The notes: generated by a model not told the origin, from the letters alone. 64,000 nucleotides of DNA from Gallionella sp. (GCA_030682375.1 JAUXOL010000013.1:230051-294050), one strand, 5' to 3'. Shown: positions 34,864-44,668, counted from the stretch's first letter. Numbers and translations: made by a program.

Positions 34864-35519
34864 ACCCCCGGTATCATGCGAGGCGTCCGTTGCGCATATT
34901 CCCGGTACTCGGGAAAGGTCGCGGAGAGCACCTTCTCCTCGTTAACCATGCGACGCACCTGGAAAAAGAAATGCACCACCAGCACCAGCACCGCCTCCCA
35001 GGACAGGAACTGCATGAAGACACCGATGATCGCCACCTCTTCGGCCAGATACAGCGGATGCCGAACCAGGGCATAGGGTCCCGTCGTCACCAGCCGTCGC
35101 GCCTCGGCCATGATGCTGATGGATCGTCCCAGATGTGTCAGCGCCACGATGCAGAAATAGTTTCCGACAAGCAGCAACAAGGTCGATGCCAGATTCAGTT
35201 CCAGCGAGAGTTCGGGACGATCCAGCAGCATGAACAGATTGCCCAGCGTCAGTCCGAGCAAGGCGGAAACCTTGGGTTCCCAGCCGGCGGCTTTATTGAC
35301 GGGTTGCGCGCGGATGAAATGAAAAATAACCAGCAGCCCCAGAAAACCTAGCAGCGACACGCGTGCCGCGACAGCGGAAGTGAACGACCAGTCCCAATCA
35401 ATCGGCGGACGTGCCAGCAACCCGTCCAACCCCAGCGTTTCCCTGATGAAAAAATAGGCTGTAAAACAGATGATAGGCAGGCGCATCAGCCTGTCGTAAG
35501 CGGCAGACATTTCAGACAT
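34857..35519 (-). CDS. Isoprenylcysteine methyltransferase-like membrane protein
   Basis: I use the ATG at 35519 (MSEMSAAYDRL); an earlier GTG is possible, and neither has a clear ribosome site. About 220 residues with several membrane helices end in the ICMT/PEMT signature (GPYALVRHPLYLAEE, EEKVLSATFPEYREYAQR). Such enzymes methylate membrane-associated small molecules or proteins using SAM. The bacterial substrate is unknown. Confidence 0.82.
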   Translation of the reverse strand: MSEMSAAYDRLMRLPIICFTAYFFIRETLGLDGLLARPPIDWDWSFTSAVAARVSLLGFLGLLVIFHFIRAQPVNKAAGWEPKVSALLGLTLGNLFMLLDRPELSLELNLASTLLLLVGNYFCIVALTHLGRSISIMAEARRLVTTGPYALVRHPLYLAEEVAIIGVFMQFLSWEAVLVLVVHFFFQVRRMVNEEKVLSATFPEYREYAQRTPRMIPGVW

Positions 35520-35684
35520 TATGGAATTTTTCGGAGACCACTCATAAGAATTAACCACTCAGCACAACATGCTTTTCAAGGCCGACATCATAACCTCAAA
35601 AAAGCCTTCCCGATTCCAACCTTTCCGGAACGATGATTATGCTCGGCCCATAATTCGGATTGGCATTCAGCCTGTACAGCAGCG

Positions 35685-38600
35685 CTAGTCCAGCTTCCAG
35701 TATGCCGCCACGCCATTAGGCGATAACCCCCACTCCATCCCGCTCTTTGCGTCGTTGCGATGCGAGCGGTACATGAAATCGCCTATGGCATATCCCAGCA
35801 AGCTGCCCGCTACCGTATCCGACAGCCAGTGGTTGCGCCCGCTCACGCGCGCGAGATTGGTCACCGCCGCCACGCCATACAGCCATGGCGCGTCGTAAGC
35901 CTTGGCGTAGGGCGTGACGGCCGCCCACATGATGGTGGTATGCCCGGACGGCATAGAAGCGCTGCCATTGTTCGCGTTCACAAAGTTGAAACTGGCAGGG
36001 CCGTTTCCGACGCCGGGACGATCCCGGCCGATGAGATATTTGAGCGCAATGCTGCCGGCCATCCCTATGCCCCCGGCCGCCAGCGAGCTGTATGCGGTGG
36101 TCGATAGTTTGCTGCCCGGCTCATCGCCGAGGAACGCCAGGCCAGACGCTCCCAGCACAGCCAATGGCAACATATTCCCGCCAGTCTCGATCGCGTTCAT
36201 CAAGGGGCGCGCGCCATGGTTGAGCGCCAGCCTGTCGGCGGGCTTGTCCAGCACGGAAGACACCAGCGTCACCCCGCCCATCCACGCCATCGAACTCCAG
36301 AACTGAGTGGTCGCCACGCTGCGACCGACGCTGACCAAGTCGCCTTGAGCCATCGAAAAGACGGATTTGCGGGGCGCGGCATCGGGGAAGTCGTCCGCGA
36401 CTTCGCCGAACTGGGTCTTTCTTTCGTCCGTCCAGGGCCCCCACTTAAGCAGATCGCCGCTTTGCTTTCCGGTCATGCCGAACAACGGGAATGCGCGATT
36501 CAATATCGCGCCGCCATCGCGCGTCAGCGGATGCCATATCACACTGGCGATGTTGGTGCTGGATCGGGTGAGAATGGCGTCGAAAGGCATATTCACATAC
36601 ACGCCCTTGTCGAAACTGCCCTCCCCGAACTGTGCGGCCGAGACGTTGGTCTTGGTGGCGAAAGCGCCCATCTTCACGCCATTCTGAAACACGCGAGACA
36701 AATCCAGCGTCGCGCCCCAGTCGCCGGCCAGATATCTGCCCGCACGAATCGTGGCATTGACGTCCTGGAATCCGGTATCCCAATACATGCTGGCATGGCC
36801 GGTCAACGTCTTGTAGCCCAGGAAGCTGAAGTCCTGCCCGAAGCCGCGCTGCCGCACCGCGTTGACGTCCACGCCGAACGCCACAGGACTTTGCCAGGGA
36901 CGGTACAACCATTCGCCGCCGACGCCGCCGTACATGCTTTCCAGCATACCGGCATAGACGCTGTAGAAATTCTCGTCGTTCAGCTTGCCCGCATGGGTGA
37001 ACTGGAACACCGGCATGGTCACCGGCGACGTGCTGACATAGCGCTCGACCTGCGTCCGCACCCTGGGCAACGTGCTGTTGGATGCCGGAAAGATCATCTT
37101 GTCATAGTTATCGACGAGGCCGTATTGCAGCGCCCCCGTCCACCAGGTATCGGGCCGAATGTGCCAGTCCCCGCGCGCGCCCACGCCCAACTTGTACAGC
37201 ATCCCCTCGGGGCCGCCGAAAGAATGGTCGAAATACATGCCGATGTTGCCGGTGACGGCTTGCGTCGGCCGCTCTATCAACGCATTGGACAGGGGGTGAT
37301 CGAAACCGTCGAATGCCGCCCTCTCGGACACGGCATTCTGCCGACGATGCGCCGGGACATAAGCGGTTCGCGCCTCGACCCAGGCCCGGCGATCAATCTG
37401 GAATTCATGCAGATCCAGTCCGTACTCGGCGGACTGGATACGGAATACCAGAATGCTCTTGCCCGGCACATGCCGGTGCAACACCGACACGATGCGATCG
37501 ACATAGGCATTCCAGTAATTGGCATCGGCATTCTGGAAACGCACGATCAGTTCGCTGCCCGCACGCTTGATCTGCAATACGCGCCATGAGGTCTTTTCCT
37601 CCAGCAAGGCCGCCACCCGATTCCAGTCCGGCTCCTGTTGGGGATAGAGGGCGCTGACCGGTTCGCTCTCGGGATCGCTGACCTTGGGCATGAAGAACTT
37701 GCTCAGGTCGCCATGAAAACTCATCCCCATCGCCAGTGTCGTGCCTCGCTCCCAGTTCAACGCGAGATCGATAGCCGGATTCGGCCGGTAGACCATCCCG
37801 AAGTTGAACGGACTGCTCTGTTTCTGATTGTTGGCGGAGGGTTCATGCTGGTAATCGTTGCCGTCGTATTCCAGCTTGAGCAACAGCGGCTGCCAGGGCG
37901 TCTGGTACTGCACCCCGCCGAACAGAGAGGTGGGGCCTCTGAATGGCGAGAAACTATTCAAGTTACCCGCATTCGCTACTGCACTTGATGCGGTCGGACG
38001 AACATTGAATTTCGAGCTAATTACCGACAAAGGGTTACCCAAATTACCTCGTGCACCCAAGTTACCCCAGCCCAGCCCCAGCGACCAGTCGAGATTACCC
38101 GCCCGTTTGCTGGCCACCAGATATTCGCCGCCGAATAATCCGGTTCCCCCAAAGTCCCTGACCCCGACCGAAAATTCTGGTTTCATGGCCGATTCTTCCA
38201 ACAGCTTGACCTTGAAGTCCACGCTCTTATCCTTGTAAGACTGATTGCCGGAGAAGTTTGCCGGCCCGTACAGGCGATTGGAGACCGCGGTCCAGCGCAC
38301 GGCCAGCTCGAACCAGTCCATGATCTGCATCGAGCCGGTCATGCGCGTATACGGATAGACTCGGCTCGCGCTGATCGCGGCATTCCCCGCGCTCGCCATA
38401 CGCGCAGTCGGCGTCTGTATCAGGCCGATAGTTCCCCAGTCGTTATAGGACAAAGCATTGTTGCGAGGCGGGGTCGGTTGCCCAGCATACCCCAGCTTGT
38501 CGGCGAGCCAGTTTTCCGGCTCCCGATCGAGCGCGACGATGCGCGAAGGCGGCATATCGGCGGCGACGCCCTGCGTGGCGAGGAACCTGGCCAGCTGCTC

Positions 38601-39317
38601 CATGACGGCATCCGGCCAGGGGATGGCCGGATCGGACACCACGATCCACGCGCCGGGAGCAGGCGAATCCTGTTCGTTCTCGTTCCATCCTGCCACGCCC
38701 GCGCGCCGGACCAGACCATCCGGCTGCACCACCCAGGCCGACTGCGGACTGCCTGCGGCATCGCACTTGCGCACATAATCCCGCGCATAGAGATTGGCCG
38801 AATGCGCCACCTGGCAGGTATGCCCATCGCCGCGCACCAGGGTCACCGTGGTCGGACGCGAGGGGACGACCAGTCGCTGCCCCTTTTTCAATACCGGATC
38901 ATGTTGCGCATTGACTTCCAGCCAGCGCGGATCGGTCCTCTCGACCACCACCCGCCCGGTCGTCGGAAACGCGGCGACGAACCCGGCAAGATTCCCGGCA
39001 TCGGTGCGGCTGACTGCCGGGGCGGCCTCGATGGAATTGATCCGATCCAGCAGATGGGACTTATAGAGCCTCTGGACCTTCGCCTCTTCGGGCACCATCC
39101 AGATCAATCCGGGCAAATAAGGCGTCTCGGCGTTCGGCAGCGCAGCATGCGGCTGCAAGGCGTCCGGCCGATTGTTGAGCCATTGGCTCAAGCGCATGGG
39201 CGCTTCTACCCCGGCGGCGATGCCGGCCTGCACCTGCGAAGCCGACCATGCCGTCAACAGCAAGCCGACGATCAGCCGCCGCGAAAATCTGCGTACGCAG
39301 TCATATGCCGGACTCAA
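35685..39317 (-). CDS. Fused capsule export protein: GfcC-like, YjbH/GfcD-like barrel and PAP2 phosphatase
   Basis: I prefer a TTG at 39317 that overlaps the gfcB stop and has GGAGG upstream, giving 1210 residues; the track start is 15 codons earlier. After a signal peptide comes a GfcC-like part (to about 330, with LKKGQRLVVPSR). A long beta-barrel resembling YjbH/GfcD (DUF940) follows. A C-terminal acid phosphatase domain carries all PAP2 motifs (KYLIGRDRPG, PSGHT, SGRNHWLSD). The barrel would sit in the outer membrane. The phosphatase could act on undecaprenyl pyrophosphate or lipid-linked sugar in the periplasm. Confidence 0.82.
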   Translation of the reverse strand: MSPAYDCVRRFSRRLIVGLLLTAWSASQVQAGIAAGVEAPMRLSQWLNNRPDALQPHAALPNAETPYLPGLIWMVPEEAKVQRLYKSHLLDRINSIEAAPAVSRTDAGNLAGFVAAFPTTGRVVVERTDPRWLEVNAQHDPVLKKGQRLVVPSRPTTVTLVRGDGHTCQVAHSANLYARDYVRKCDAAGSPQSAWVVQPDGLVRRAGVAGWNENEQDSPAPGAWIVVSDPAIPWPDAVMEQLARFLATQGVAADMPPSRIVALDREPENWLADKLGYAGQPTPPRNNALSYNDWGTIGLIQTPTARMASAGNAAISASRVYPYTRMTGSMQIMDWFELAVRWTAVSNRLYGPANFSGNQSYKDKSVDFKVKLLEESAMKPEFSVGVRDFGGTGLFGGEYLVASKRAGNLDWSLGLGWGNLGARGNLGNPLSVISSKFNVRPTASSAVANAGNLNSFSPFRGPTSLFGGVQYQTPWQPLLLKLEYDGNDYQHEPSANNQKQSSPFNFGMVYRPNPAIDLALNWERGTTLAMGMSFHGDLSKFFMPKVSDPESEPVSALYPQQEPDWNRVAALLEEKTSWRVLQIKRAGSELIVRFQNADANYWNAYVDRIVSVLHRHVPGKSILVFRIQSAEYGLDLHEFQIDRRAWVEARTAYVPAHRRQNAVSERAAFDGFDHPLSNALIERPTQAVTGNIGMYFDHSFGGPEGMLYKLGVGARGDWHIRPDTWWTGALQYGLVDNYDKMIFPASNSTLPRVRTQVERYVSTSPVTMPVFQFTHAGKLNDENFYSVYAGMLESMYGGVGGEWLYRPWQSPVAFGVDVNAVRQRGFGQDFSFLGYKTLTGHASMYWDTGFQDVNATIRAGRYLAGDWGATLDLSRVFQNGVKMGAFATKTNVSAAQFGEGSFDKGVYVNMPFDAILTRSSTNIASVIWHPLTRDGGAILNRAFPLFGMTGKQSGDLLKWGPWTDERKTQFGEVADDFPDAAPRKSVFSMAQGDLVSVGRSVATTQFWSSMAWMGGVTLVSSVLDKPADRLALNHGARPLMNAIETGGNMLPLAVLGASGLAFLGDEPGSKLSTTAYSSLAAGGIGMAGSIALKYLIGRDRPGVGNGPASFNFVNANNGSASMPSGHTTIMWAAVTPYAKAYDAPWLYGVAAVTNLARVSGRNHWLSDTVAGSLLGYAIGDFMYRSHRNDAKSGMEWGLSPNGVAAYWKLD

Positions 39318-39982
39318 TGTGCCTCCTTGCCGGAAGACGGCCAGCTTTGCCAGGAGAAGCAAAATTCATTGGACAAGCACTGCTCCGCATAAACGACATG
39401 CCCATCCGCGCCGACGGCATAGCGAGCCGCCGGAATATCCGAATCGCCCCGTACGGTTTCCTCGAACCAGGCAAGCGAGGATGACGGCATCAAGCGAAGC
39501 TGCGTATCGTCGGGCGGCGCGATGCGCCGTATCAGCATCTTTTCGCGGATGCCGTAGCGATAGCCGGGCCTCGCGTCGCGAACCCGTTCGAACTCAGCCT
39601 GATCCCCCAAGGCGCCCCAGCGCGGCAGTCGCGCGAAGGAGACCCCCAGCCAATCCGGGCCATATTTCGTGATCAGCCCAACCACCCGCCCATCGCGCAG
39701 GCGCAGCACATCCCCATCGCCGCTGTACCAGACCTGGACCGGCCCATCGGCCAACTGGTCGACATAGCCCAGCGCGAGGAACAGCTCCCGCTCGCCGACC
39801 TGGACGCGCAAATAACTCAACCGGGGATTCAGCCCGCCTGCCTGCGTTTCCGCCCCGCCGCCGCTCAACCGATAGGCATCCAGCAGCGCCTGCGTGGCAG
39901 GCTCGACAGTACAGCCCGCCGAAGAGACGGCCAGCACGAAAATGCCTGCACGGCACAACATTCCGAATTTCATGATAGCCAT
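39314..39982 (-). CDS. YjbF/GfcB-family lipoprotein
   Basis: Start at 39982 (MAIMKFGMLC) or three codons later; the longer track ORF has an implausible leader. The N-terminus is a lipoprotein signal ending AVSSAGC. The body resembles YjbF/GfcB of group 4 capsule and exopolysaccharide operons (GPVQVWYSGDGDVLRLRDGRVVG). It would be anchored to the outer membrane and assist polysaccharide export. Order gfcA-gfcB-gfcCD matches the E. coli group 4 capsule operon. Confidence 0.78.
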   Translation of the reverse strand: MAIMKFGMLCRAGIFVLAVSSAGCTVEPATQALLDAYRLSGGGAETQAGGLNPRLSYLRVQVGERELFLALGYVDQLADGPVQVWYSGDGDVLRLRDGRVVGLITKYGPDWLGVSFARLPRWGALGDQAEFERVRDARPGYRYGIREKMLIRRIAPPDDTQLRLMPSSSLAWFEETVRGDSDIPAARYAVGADGHVVYAEQCLSNEFCFSWQSWPSSGKEAH

Positions 39983-40201
39983 GCGGCCAAGCCCGACAGG
40001 GCATCGGAATCGGAAAGCGCGGGCATCGACGGCCCGCCATCGACTGATGCTTTCGCTGTGCCCTTTGGCCGAACCAGCCTGGGATGTGAAACGCAAGAGC
40101 GCAAGTTCAGATTACTCCGCCTGTTGAGCAGCCATGACAAACTTCGAGGGTCGAGAAAAAACCGTCGCCCGGCCGAACCGGGACCAGAAAATCCGCCGCC
40201 G

Positions 40202-40230
40202 AAAAAGAAAAGCCCCCGAAGGGACTTTTC
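40202..40230 (-). terminator. Intrinsic terminator with UUCG loop after the gfcA-like gene
   Basis: On the minus strand GAAAAGTCCC pairs with GGGGCTTTTC around a TTCG tetraloop and is followed by TTTTT. It separates the small gfcA-like gene from the lipoprotein gene, so the export genes are probably attenuated relative to gfcA. Confidence 0.78.
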
Positions 40231-40254
40231 TCATTCGAACGACTGATTGCAATA

Positions 40255-40596
40255 TCAGGGAGTCGTAGCCGACACCGTCGTCGTAGCCGCAGTCGCGTTG
40301 GTGTTCGTTGTGATCGCAAGCGCTGCGGCCAATCCTGCGGCAGCGCCAGCAGCACCCGCCACACCGAAACCGCCGCCGATACCGCTGCCGGCCGCAGCAC
40401 CACCGCCAGCACCACCGCCAGCACCAGCACCAGCACCAGCACCACCAGCACCACCAGCACCACCACCAGCACCAGCACCACCGCCAGGAGGAGGAGGATT
40501 ATTCACAGCAGCTTGACCAGCACCACCTACTTGTGCAAATACATTGCCGGAAGCTGCCATGATCAATGCAAAAGCCAACGCGTTCAATTTTTTCAT
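40255..40596 (-). CDS. Gly/Ala-rich exported protein, GfcA-like
   Basis: A 113-residue protein with a signal peptide (ALAFALIMAASGNVFA), a proline turn, a low-complexity Gly/Ala repeat, a small-residue hydrophobic stretch (FGVAGAAGAAAGLAAALAI) and a Thr-rich tail. The layout and position resemble GfcA/YmcD, first gene of group 4 capsule operons; sequence similarity is mainly compositional. AAAGGA precedes the ATG. Its function is unknown. Confidence 0.7.
   Translation of the reverse strand: MKKLNALAFALIMAASGNVFAQVGGAGQAAVNNPPPPGGGAGAGGGAGGAGGAGAGAGAGGGAGGGAAAGSGIGGGFGVAGAAGAAAGLAAALAITTNTNATAATTTVSATTP
40399..40487. repeat. Tandem ACCAGC/ACC microsatellite inside the gfcA-like gene
   Basis: Repeated ACC, AGC and GCC triplets encode the Gly/Ala repeat. 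Units are multiples of three, so slippage would change protein length without shifting the frame. Confidence 0.75.
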
Positions 40597-40748
40597 CTTA
40601 AAGTCCTTTTCGAGATATTCCGGAAAACCAACAAAGTCCTGCCCATAAACTTTTGCTACGAACCCGCATTATCCAGAAATATCCGGGACATGCAATCTTT
40701 TTTGCGGCGATGTGCGGCGCATGCTCGACCAGCGGCGACATTCCGGCC

Positions 40749-41195
40749 TCATTCCACCGTCGACACGAATTTTTCCAGCGTCCCCATGTCTTGCAGCGCG
40801 GCCCCTGTGTCTATCCTGTTGCGGGCAAACCATCCCCTTCGCACTTCAAGCGCGTAACGCGTGCCTTCGACTCCCCGGTAGACCTTCTCGCTCCCCGGCA
40901 GCATGTCAACGATCTTCATGATGCGGCCATCGTCCGAGATGAAGGCGATGGACAGCGGGATGAGGGTATTCTTCATCCAGAAATCATGCCTCCCGACCTG
41001 GGGAAAGACGAACAGCAGCCCGCAGTTCTCGCATATCTCCTCGCGGTGCATCAACCCTTGAGCGCGAGACGTTGGAGTATTGACTATCTCAGCCTTGATG
41101 GCATACGCGCCGACCCGCAACTCCACAATGACAGGCGCCGCACTTGCCGCAAGCGATATGCACAACAAGGCCAATACTATGACGAACCTGCTCAA
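40749..41195 (-). CDS. DUF192 family exported protein
   Basis: A 148-residue protein with a signal peptide (FVIVLALLCISLAASA) and the DUF192 core (EIVNTPTSRAQGLMHREE, GLLFVFPQ, FWMKNTLIPLSIAFI). The family is a small beta-barrel of unknown function often found near surface or stress genes. It lies between the initiating sugar transferase and the gfcA-like gene on the same strand. Confidence 0.87.
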   Translation of the reverse strand: MSRFVIVLALLCISLAASAAPVIVELRVGAYAIKAEIVNTPTSRAQGLMHREEICENCGLLFVFPQVGRHDFWMKNTLIPLSIAFISDDGRIMKIVDMLPGSEKVYRGVEGTRYALEVRRGWFARNRIDTGAALQDMGTLEKFVSTVE

Positions 41196-41334
41196 CTCAA
41201 GCCACCCGTTATGCAGACATGAAGCAGCATGTCCTTATCCCCCGGCAGCGCCGTGACTTGCCTCACGGAATCTATCAAATCGGCGAGACGCAATTCGGCA
41301 GCCGCAATTCATGCCACATAGATTTCGAAACCGG

Positions 41335-42744
41335 TTAATACGCATTCTTGCCGCCGAATCCCCTGAACACGGTCAGGAACACGATCTTCAAATCGAGCCA
41401 CAACGACCAGTTCTGGATATATTCCAGATCGTATTCGACTCGCTTCAACATTTTGTCCAGGGTATCGGTCTCGCCGCGCCAGCCATTGACCTGAGCCCAC
41501 CCGGTGATACCCGGCTTTACCTTATGCCGCAACATGTAGCCCTTGATCAGTTTGCGATATTGCTCGTTGTGCGCCACCGCATGCGGACGCGGCCCGACCA
41601 CCGACATCGTGCCCTGCAGCACATTGAAGAACTGCGGCAACTCGTCCAGCGAAGTGCGTCGCAAAAATGCCCCCAGGGGAGTGATGCGCGCATCACCCTT
41701 CTTTGCCTGAGGTATGTCCGGACCATCCTCGCATACCGTCATCGAGCGGAACTTCCAGACCCACACTACCGCACCATTCAGTCCATAACGCCGCTGCCTG
41801 AACAGCACCGGCCCCGATGAAGTCGCCTTGATCATCAGCGCGATCATGATCATCAGCGGAGAGATGAGCAGCAATATCGAACTAGCCAGAATCATATCCT
41901 CAAGACGCTTGACCCAGCTATGCATGCCCTGAAACGGGGACTCATACACGCTGATCATCGGCATACCGCCAAAATCGGTCCAGCGCGCATGCATCAACTC
42001 GGAAATGAAGAGATCGGGCACGACATAAACCGACGCGGTGGTATCCGCCAACTTCGCGACCAACTCCTCAAGCTGAGAAGCATTGCCGGATGGGAGTGCG
42101 AGGTATACCAGATCGATCTCGCCGGCATGTACTTTTTGCATCAGGTCATCGAGATCGCCTACCGGATAATCCGTTCGGCATTCCGAACCATTCCGATGAC
42201 GATCGGATTCCGCACAAAAAACCCCGCTCACCACTAGCCCGGCCCAAGGCATCTCCTCCAGATGCTGGATCACCCGATCACCGATCGGATTATTCCCGAC
42301 CACCGCCACCGTGCGAACATTGGCACCATGACGCCGAACGAATCGCAACGAGAATCTCACCAACATGCGCACGACGATCAGCATGACCGGTACGGTGAGC
42401 CACCAGACCGTCAAACCCACTCGCGAATAAAGCTCGGAAGTCTTGGTCAGGAATGCCAATGCCAACAGACTGAATATCACACTTAGCCAAGTAATCAGCA
42501 GAGCGCCAACTTCGCTCCAGAAGGAGCTGACCCGCCAGGAACGGTATAACCCCTGCATCTCGGCAAACAGCATAAAGAATACCGCCGCGAACACACCCGC
42601 AAAGATCCGTTTGGTATCCCAGGCAGCACCGATGAGCCACGCGACAGCCGCATAAGCAAACAAAATCAGCACCACATCCAGCATGCGCTGGATCAGTGCG
42701 ATACGGGATGCATATGGGCGCAACAAGCCGCTAGGCATGATCAA
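41335..42744 (-). CDS. Undecaprenyl-phosphate hexose-1-phosphate transferase (WcaJ type)
   Basis: A 469-residue polyprenyl phosphohexose transferase with four N-terminal helices and a Rossmann-like CoA-binding-type domain (VVGNNPIGDRVIQHL). A membrane hairpin and the catalytic domain follow (FRQRRYGLNG, WKFRSMTV, RRTSLDELPQFFNVLQG, VGPRP, KPGITGWAQVNGWRGET). It transfers a sugar phosphate, probably glucose, to undecaprenyl phosphate and starts repeat-unit assembly at the inner membrane. It follows the wecG-like gene by 14 bases. Confidence 0.92.
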   Translation of the reverse strand: MIMPSGLLRPYASRIALIQRMLDVVLILFAYAAVAWLIGAAWDTKRIFAGVFAAVFFMLFAEMQGLYRSWRVSSFWSEVGALLITWLSVIFSLLALAFLTKTSELYSRVGLTVWWLTVPVMLIVVRMLVRFSLRFVRRHGANVRTVAVVGNNPIGDRVIQHLEEMPWAGLVVSGVFCAESDRHRNGSECRTDYPVGDLDDLMQKVHAGEIDLVYLALPSGNASQLEELVAKLADTTASVYVVPDLFISELMHARWTDFGGMPMISVYESPFQGMHSWVKRLEDMILASSILLLISPLMIMIALMIKATSSGPVLFRQRRYGLNGAVVWVWKFRSMTVCEDGPDIPQAKKGDARITPLGAFLRRTSLDELPQFFNVLQGTMSVVGPRPHAVAHNEQYRKLIKGYMLRHKVKPGITGWAQVNGWRGETDTLDKMLKRVEYDLEYIQNWSLWLDLKIVFLTVFRGFGGKNAY

Positions 42745-42758
42745 CTTTCAAAAATATC

Positions 42759-43529
42759 TCACTTAGGCACATTGCGTCTATTCCTCCGAAGCAATTGCAT
42801 TGCTGCAAACAAAATGAATAGCGTATTCGTCACCAAGTATCTTCGCCACAACCGCCTTGGCTCACAAGCAAGGCGATGCAACCACTCTAGCGCACACTCC
42901 TGCATCCACTTCGGCGCGCGCTTGGCAGTTCCTGCGTGCCATTCGAAAGCCGCCCCCACACCAATCATTACGGCATTGATTCGCCCCCGATGCGCCGCCA
43001 TCCAATATTCTTGTTTGGGGCATCCCAAGCCAACAAATACCACCCCCGCACCAGCAGAGTTTATCTGTTCAACAATAGCTTTATCTTCAACCGGGGAGAG
43101 AGGTCTAAATGGCGGCGAAATGGCGCCGGCAATTTTCAAAATCGGGAATGCTGCTTTAAGTTCAGCTTGAAGGTACTCTAATGTAGCGAGGGTGCCGCCA
43201 TATAAAAAAATAGACTCGCCGCGCGACTGAGCTTGTTCGCAATATTTCCACATCAAATCCGGTCCATTAATGCGCTCTTGATCTGCATGTCCTACGTGGC
43301 GTAGCATCCACGCAACCGGAGCTCCATCAGGCGTAGCCATATCCGCCTCGCGCACTACCCGCCCGAATCCCTCATCGCGCGAGGCAGTCACCACTGAATG
43401 TGCATTGCAAATACACACATAACGGCTCTCGTGATTAACGGCCCAAGTGCTGAGCTGAGATAGCGCACCATCCCATGTGATGACGTCAATAGGAGTGCCA
43501 AGTACTTGTCCGACCTGCCGAACAGTCAT
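42759..43529 (-). CDS. WecG/TagA/CpsF-family glycosyltransferase
   Basis: A 256-residue GT26 enzyme with the family blocks CNAHSVVTASRDEGF, ATPDGAPVAWMLR and VFVGLGCPKQEYW. Such enzymes add ManNAc-uronate, ManNAc or glucuronate to a lipid-linked acceptor and usually act second. The start overlaps the preceding gene by four bases. The UDP-glucose dehydrogenase at the right edge suggests a uronic acid donor. Confidence 0.9.
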   Translation of the reverse strand: MTVRQVGQVLGTPIDVITWDGALSQLSTWAVNHESRYVCICNAHSVVTASRDEGFGRVVREADMATPDGAPVAWMLRHVGHADQERINGPDLMWKYCEQAQSRGESIFLYGGTLATLEYLQAELKAAFPILKIAGAISPPFRPLSPVEDKAIVEQINSAGAGVVFVGLGCPKQEYWMAAHRGRINAVMIGVGAAFEWHAGTAKRAPKWMQECALEWLHRLACEPRRLWRRYLVTNTLFILFAAMQLLRRNRRNVPK

Positions 43530-44668
43530 TTCGAGTCAACCTTAGCCAAACACTTCACGATCCCGCCCACAAATTGCGTGACCATATTATTTAGAGTGTA
43601 AACGTCTGCCGCAGCCAAAGCGGCGATACGGTATTGACTAAGCCGATCACGATCTTGAATCAGCGCCAGAATTGCCTGCGCATAGGCCTCAACGCTATCG
43701 CTTGTCATTATCCCATTTACGCCATGCTGCAAATAGCACACTTCAGGACTATGTCTTGCACCCGAAGTTGTTGCCATCACCAAGCCCGCACAGAAAGCAT
43801 CTACTACATGCAGACCGACCAATCCTGGGTTCAACATAAAATCCGACATACGGAAATACAGCGCCTTCTTTCTGCCCTTTGTCACTCCCATCAAATGCAA
43901 CCACGGACGAGATTGAGCTGCCTCCCGCATATAAGGCATCGAAGGGCCATCTCCTAATATAACGCAATGGAAATCGGGCGAATCATGATGGATGCGATCA
44001 CACGCTGCCACTAATAAATCCAATTTTTTATCGGGATAAAGAGAACCACAAAATATAGCCACTGGCGCGCCCGCGCAAATATCCATCTCTTGCCGTACGG
44101 TAGTTAAATCAGCCTCCGATACCGTAGCCAACTCACGCTTGAACGAATCGGTATCAATCGCATTGTTTAGGCACGCAATCTGTTCTGACGGATATCCGGC
44201 TTTCGCCAAGACATCTACCGTCATCTGAGTATAAGCAAACCACCAATCAACCTTGGTCAGCAACATTTTCTTCCAGCGCTCACGCAAACCGGATGGCGCA
44301 TCACTCTGAAAATTCGCACCATGCCCCCAGTAAGCCACCTTTTTTTTCGACCATAAACGGCGCAACAGTATGGGGTAATTTGAAAGCTGCCTATTTTCTT
44401 GCATCAGGATAACAAGGTCGGCATCACGCAAATGTGATGGGAAAGGAAGCCAAATCAAATCCTGCCCAGATAAAGAATAATTCCAGTTAACTACAGCATT
44501 AGCCCATGAGAGGCATCCAACATCATTTCTCAACCTTTCGCGTTCAGTCGGCTGACCGTGAACCAAATGCAATTCAATTGAGCACTCAAGGCAACGAGCT
44601 CGAAGCAACTCAAATAATTCCACACGATAATGAAGCAGTCGATGCTGAAAAATCACCACCTTATGCAC
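43526..44668 (-). CDS. Glycosyltransferase, GT4-like
   Basis: I prefer the GTG at 44668 (VHKVVIFQHRLLHYR) with GGAG seven bases upstream; this gives 380 residues and an eight-base overlap with the gene before it. The GT-B fold is indicated by HGANF, NAIDTDSFKRE, PVAIFCGSLYPDKKLDLL, VILGDGPS and a C-terminal LVGLHVVDAFCAGLVMATT with the usual donor-binding region. Donor and acceptor are unknown. Confidence 0.85.
   Translation of the reverse strand: MHKVVIFQHRLLHYRVELFELLRARCLECSIELHLVHGQPTERERLRNDVGCLSWANAVVNWNYSLSGQDLIWLPFPSHLRDADLVILMQENRQLSNYPILLRRLWSKKKVAYWGHGANFQSDAPSGLRERWKKMLLTKVDWWFAYTQMTVDVLAKAGYPSEQIACLNNAIDTDSFKRELATVSEADLTTVRQEMDICAGAPVAIFCGSLYPDKKLDLLVAACDRIHHDSPDFHCVILGDGPSMPYMREAAQSRPWLHLMGVTKGRKKALYFRMSDFMLNPGLVGLHVVDAFCAGLVMATTSGARHSPEVCYLQHGVNGIMTSDSVEAYAQAILALIQDRDRLSQYRIAALAAADVYTLNNMVTQFVGGIVKCLAKVDSK

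Noticed and set aside
36216-37589. 457-residue plus-strand ORF
   Set aside because: It is antisense to the GfcCD-PAP2 fusion gene.
40399-40487. Repeat array resembling a CRISPR
   Set aside because: The units are triplets and hexamers inside a reading frame, without spacers; it is a coding microsatellite.
40399-40487. Phase-variation switch
   Set aside because: Repeat units are multiples of three, so slippage would not turn the gene off.
41222-41300. Small hairpin CCGTGA...TCACGG before the WcaJ gene end
   Set aside because: Only six pairs and no T-tract on either strand; not enough to call a terminator.
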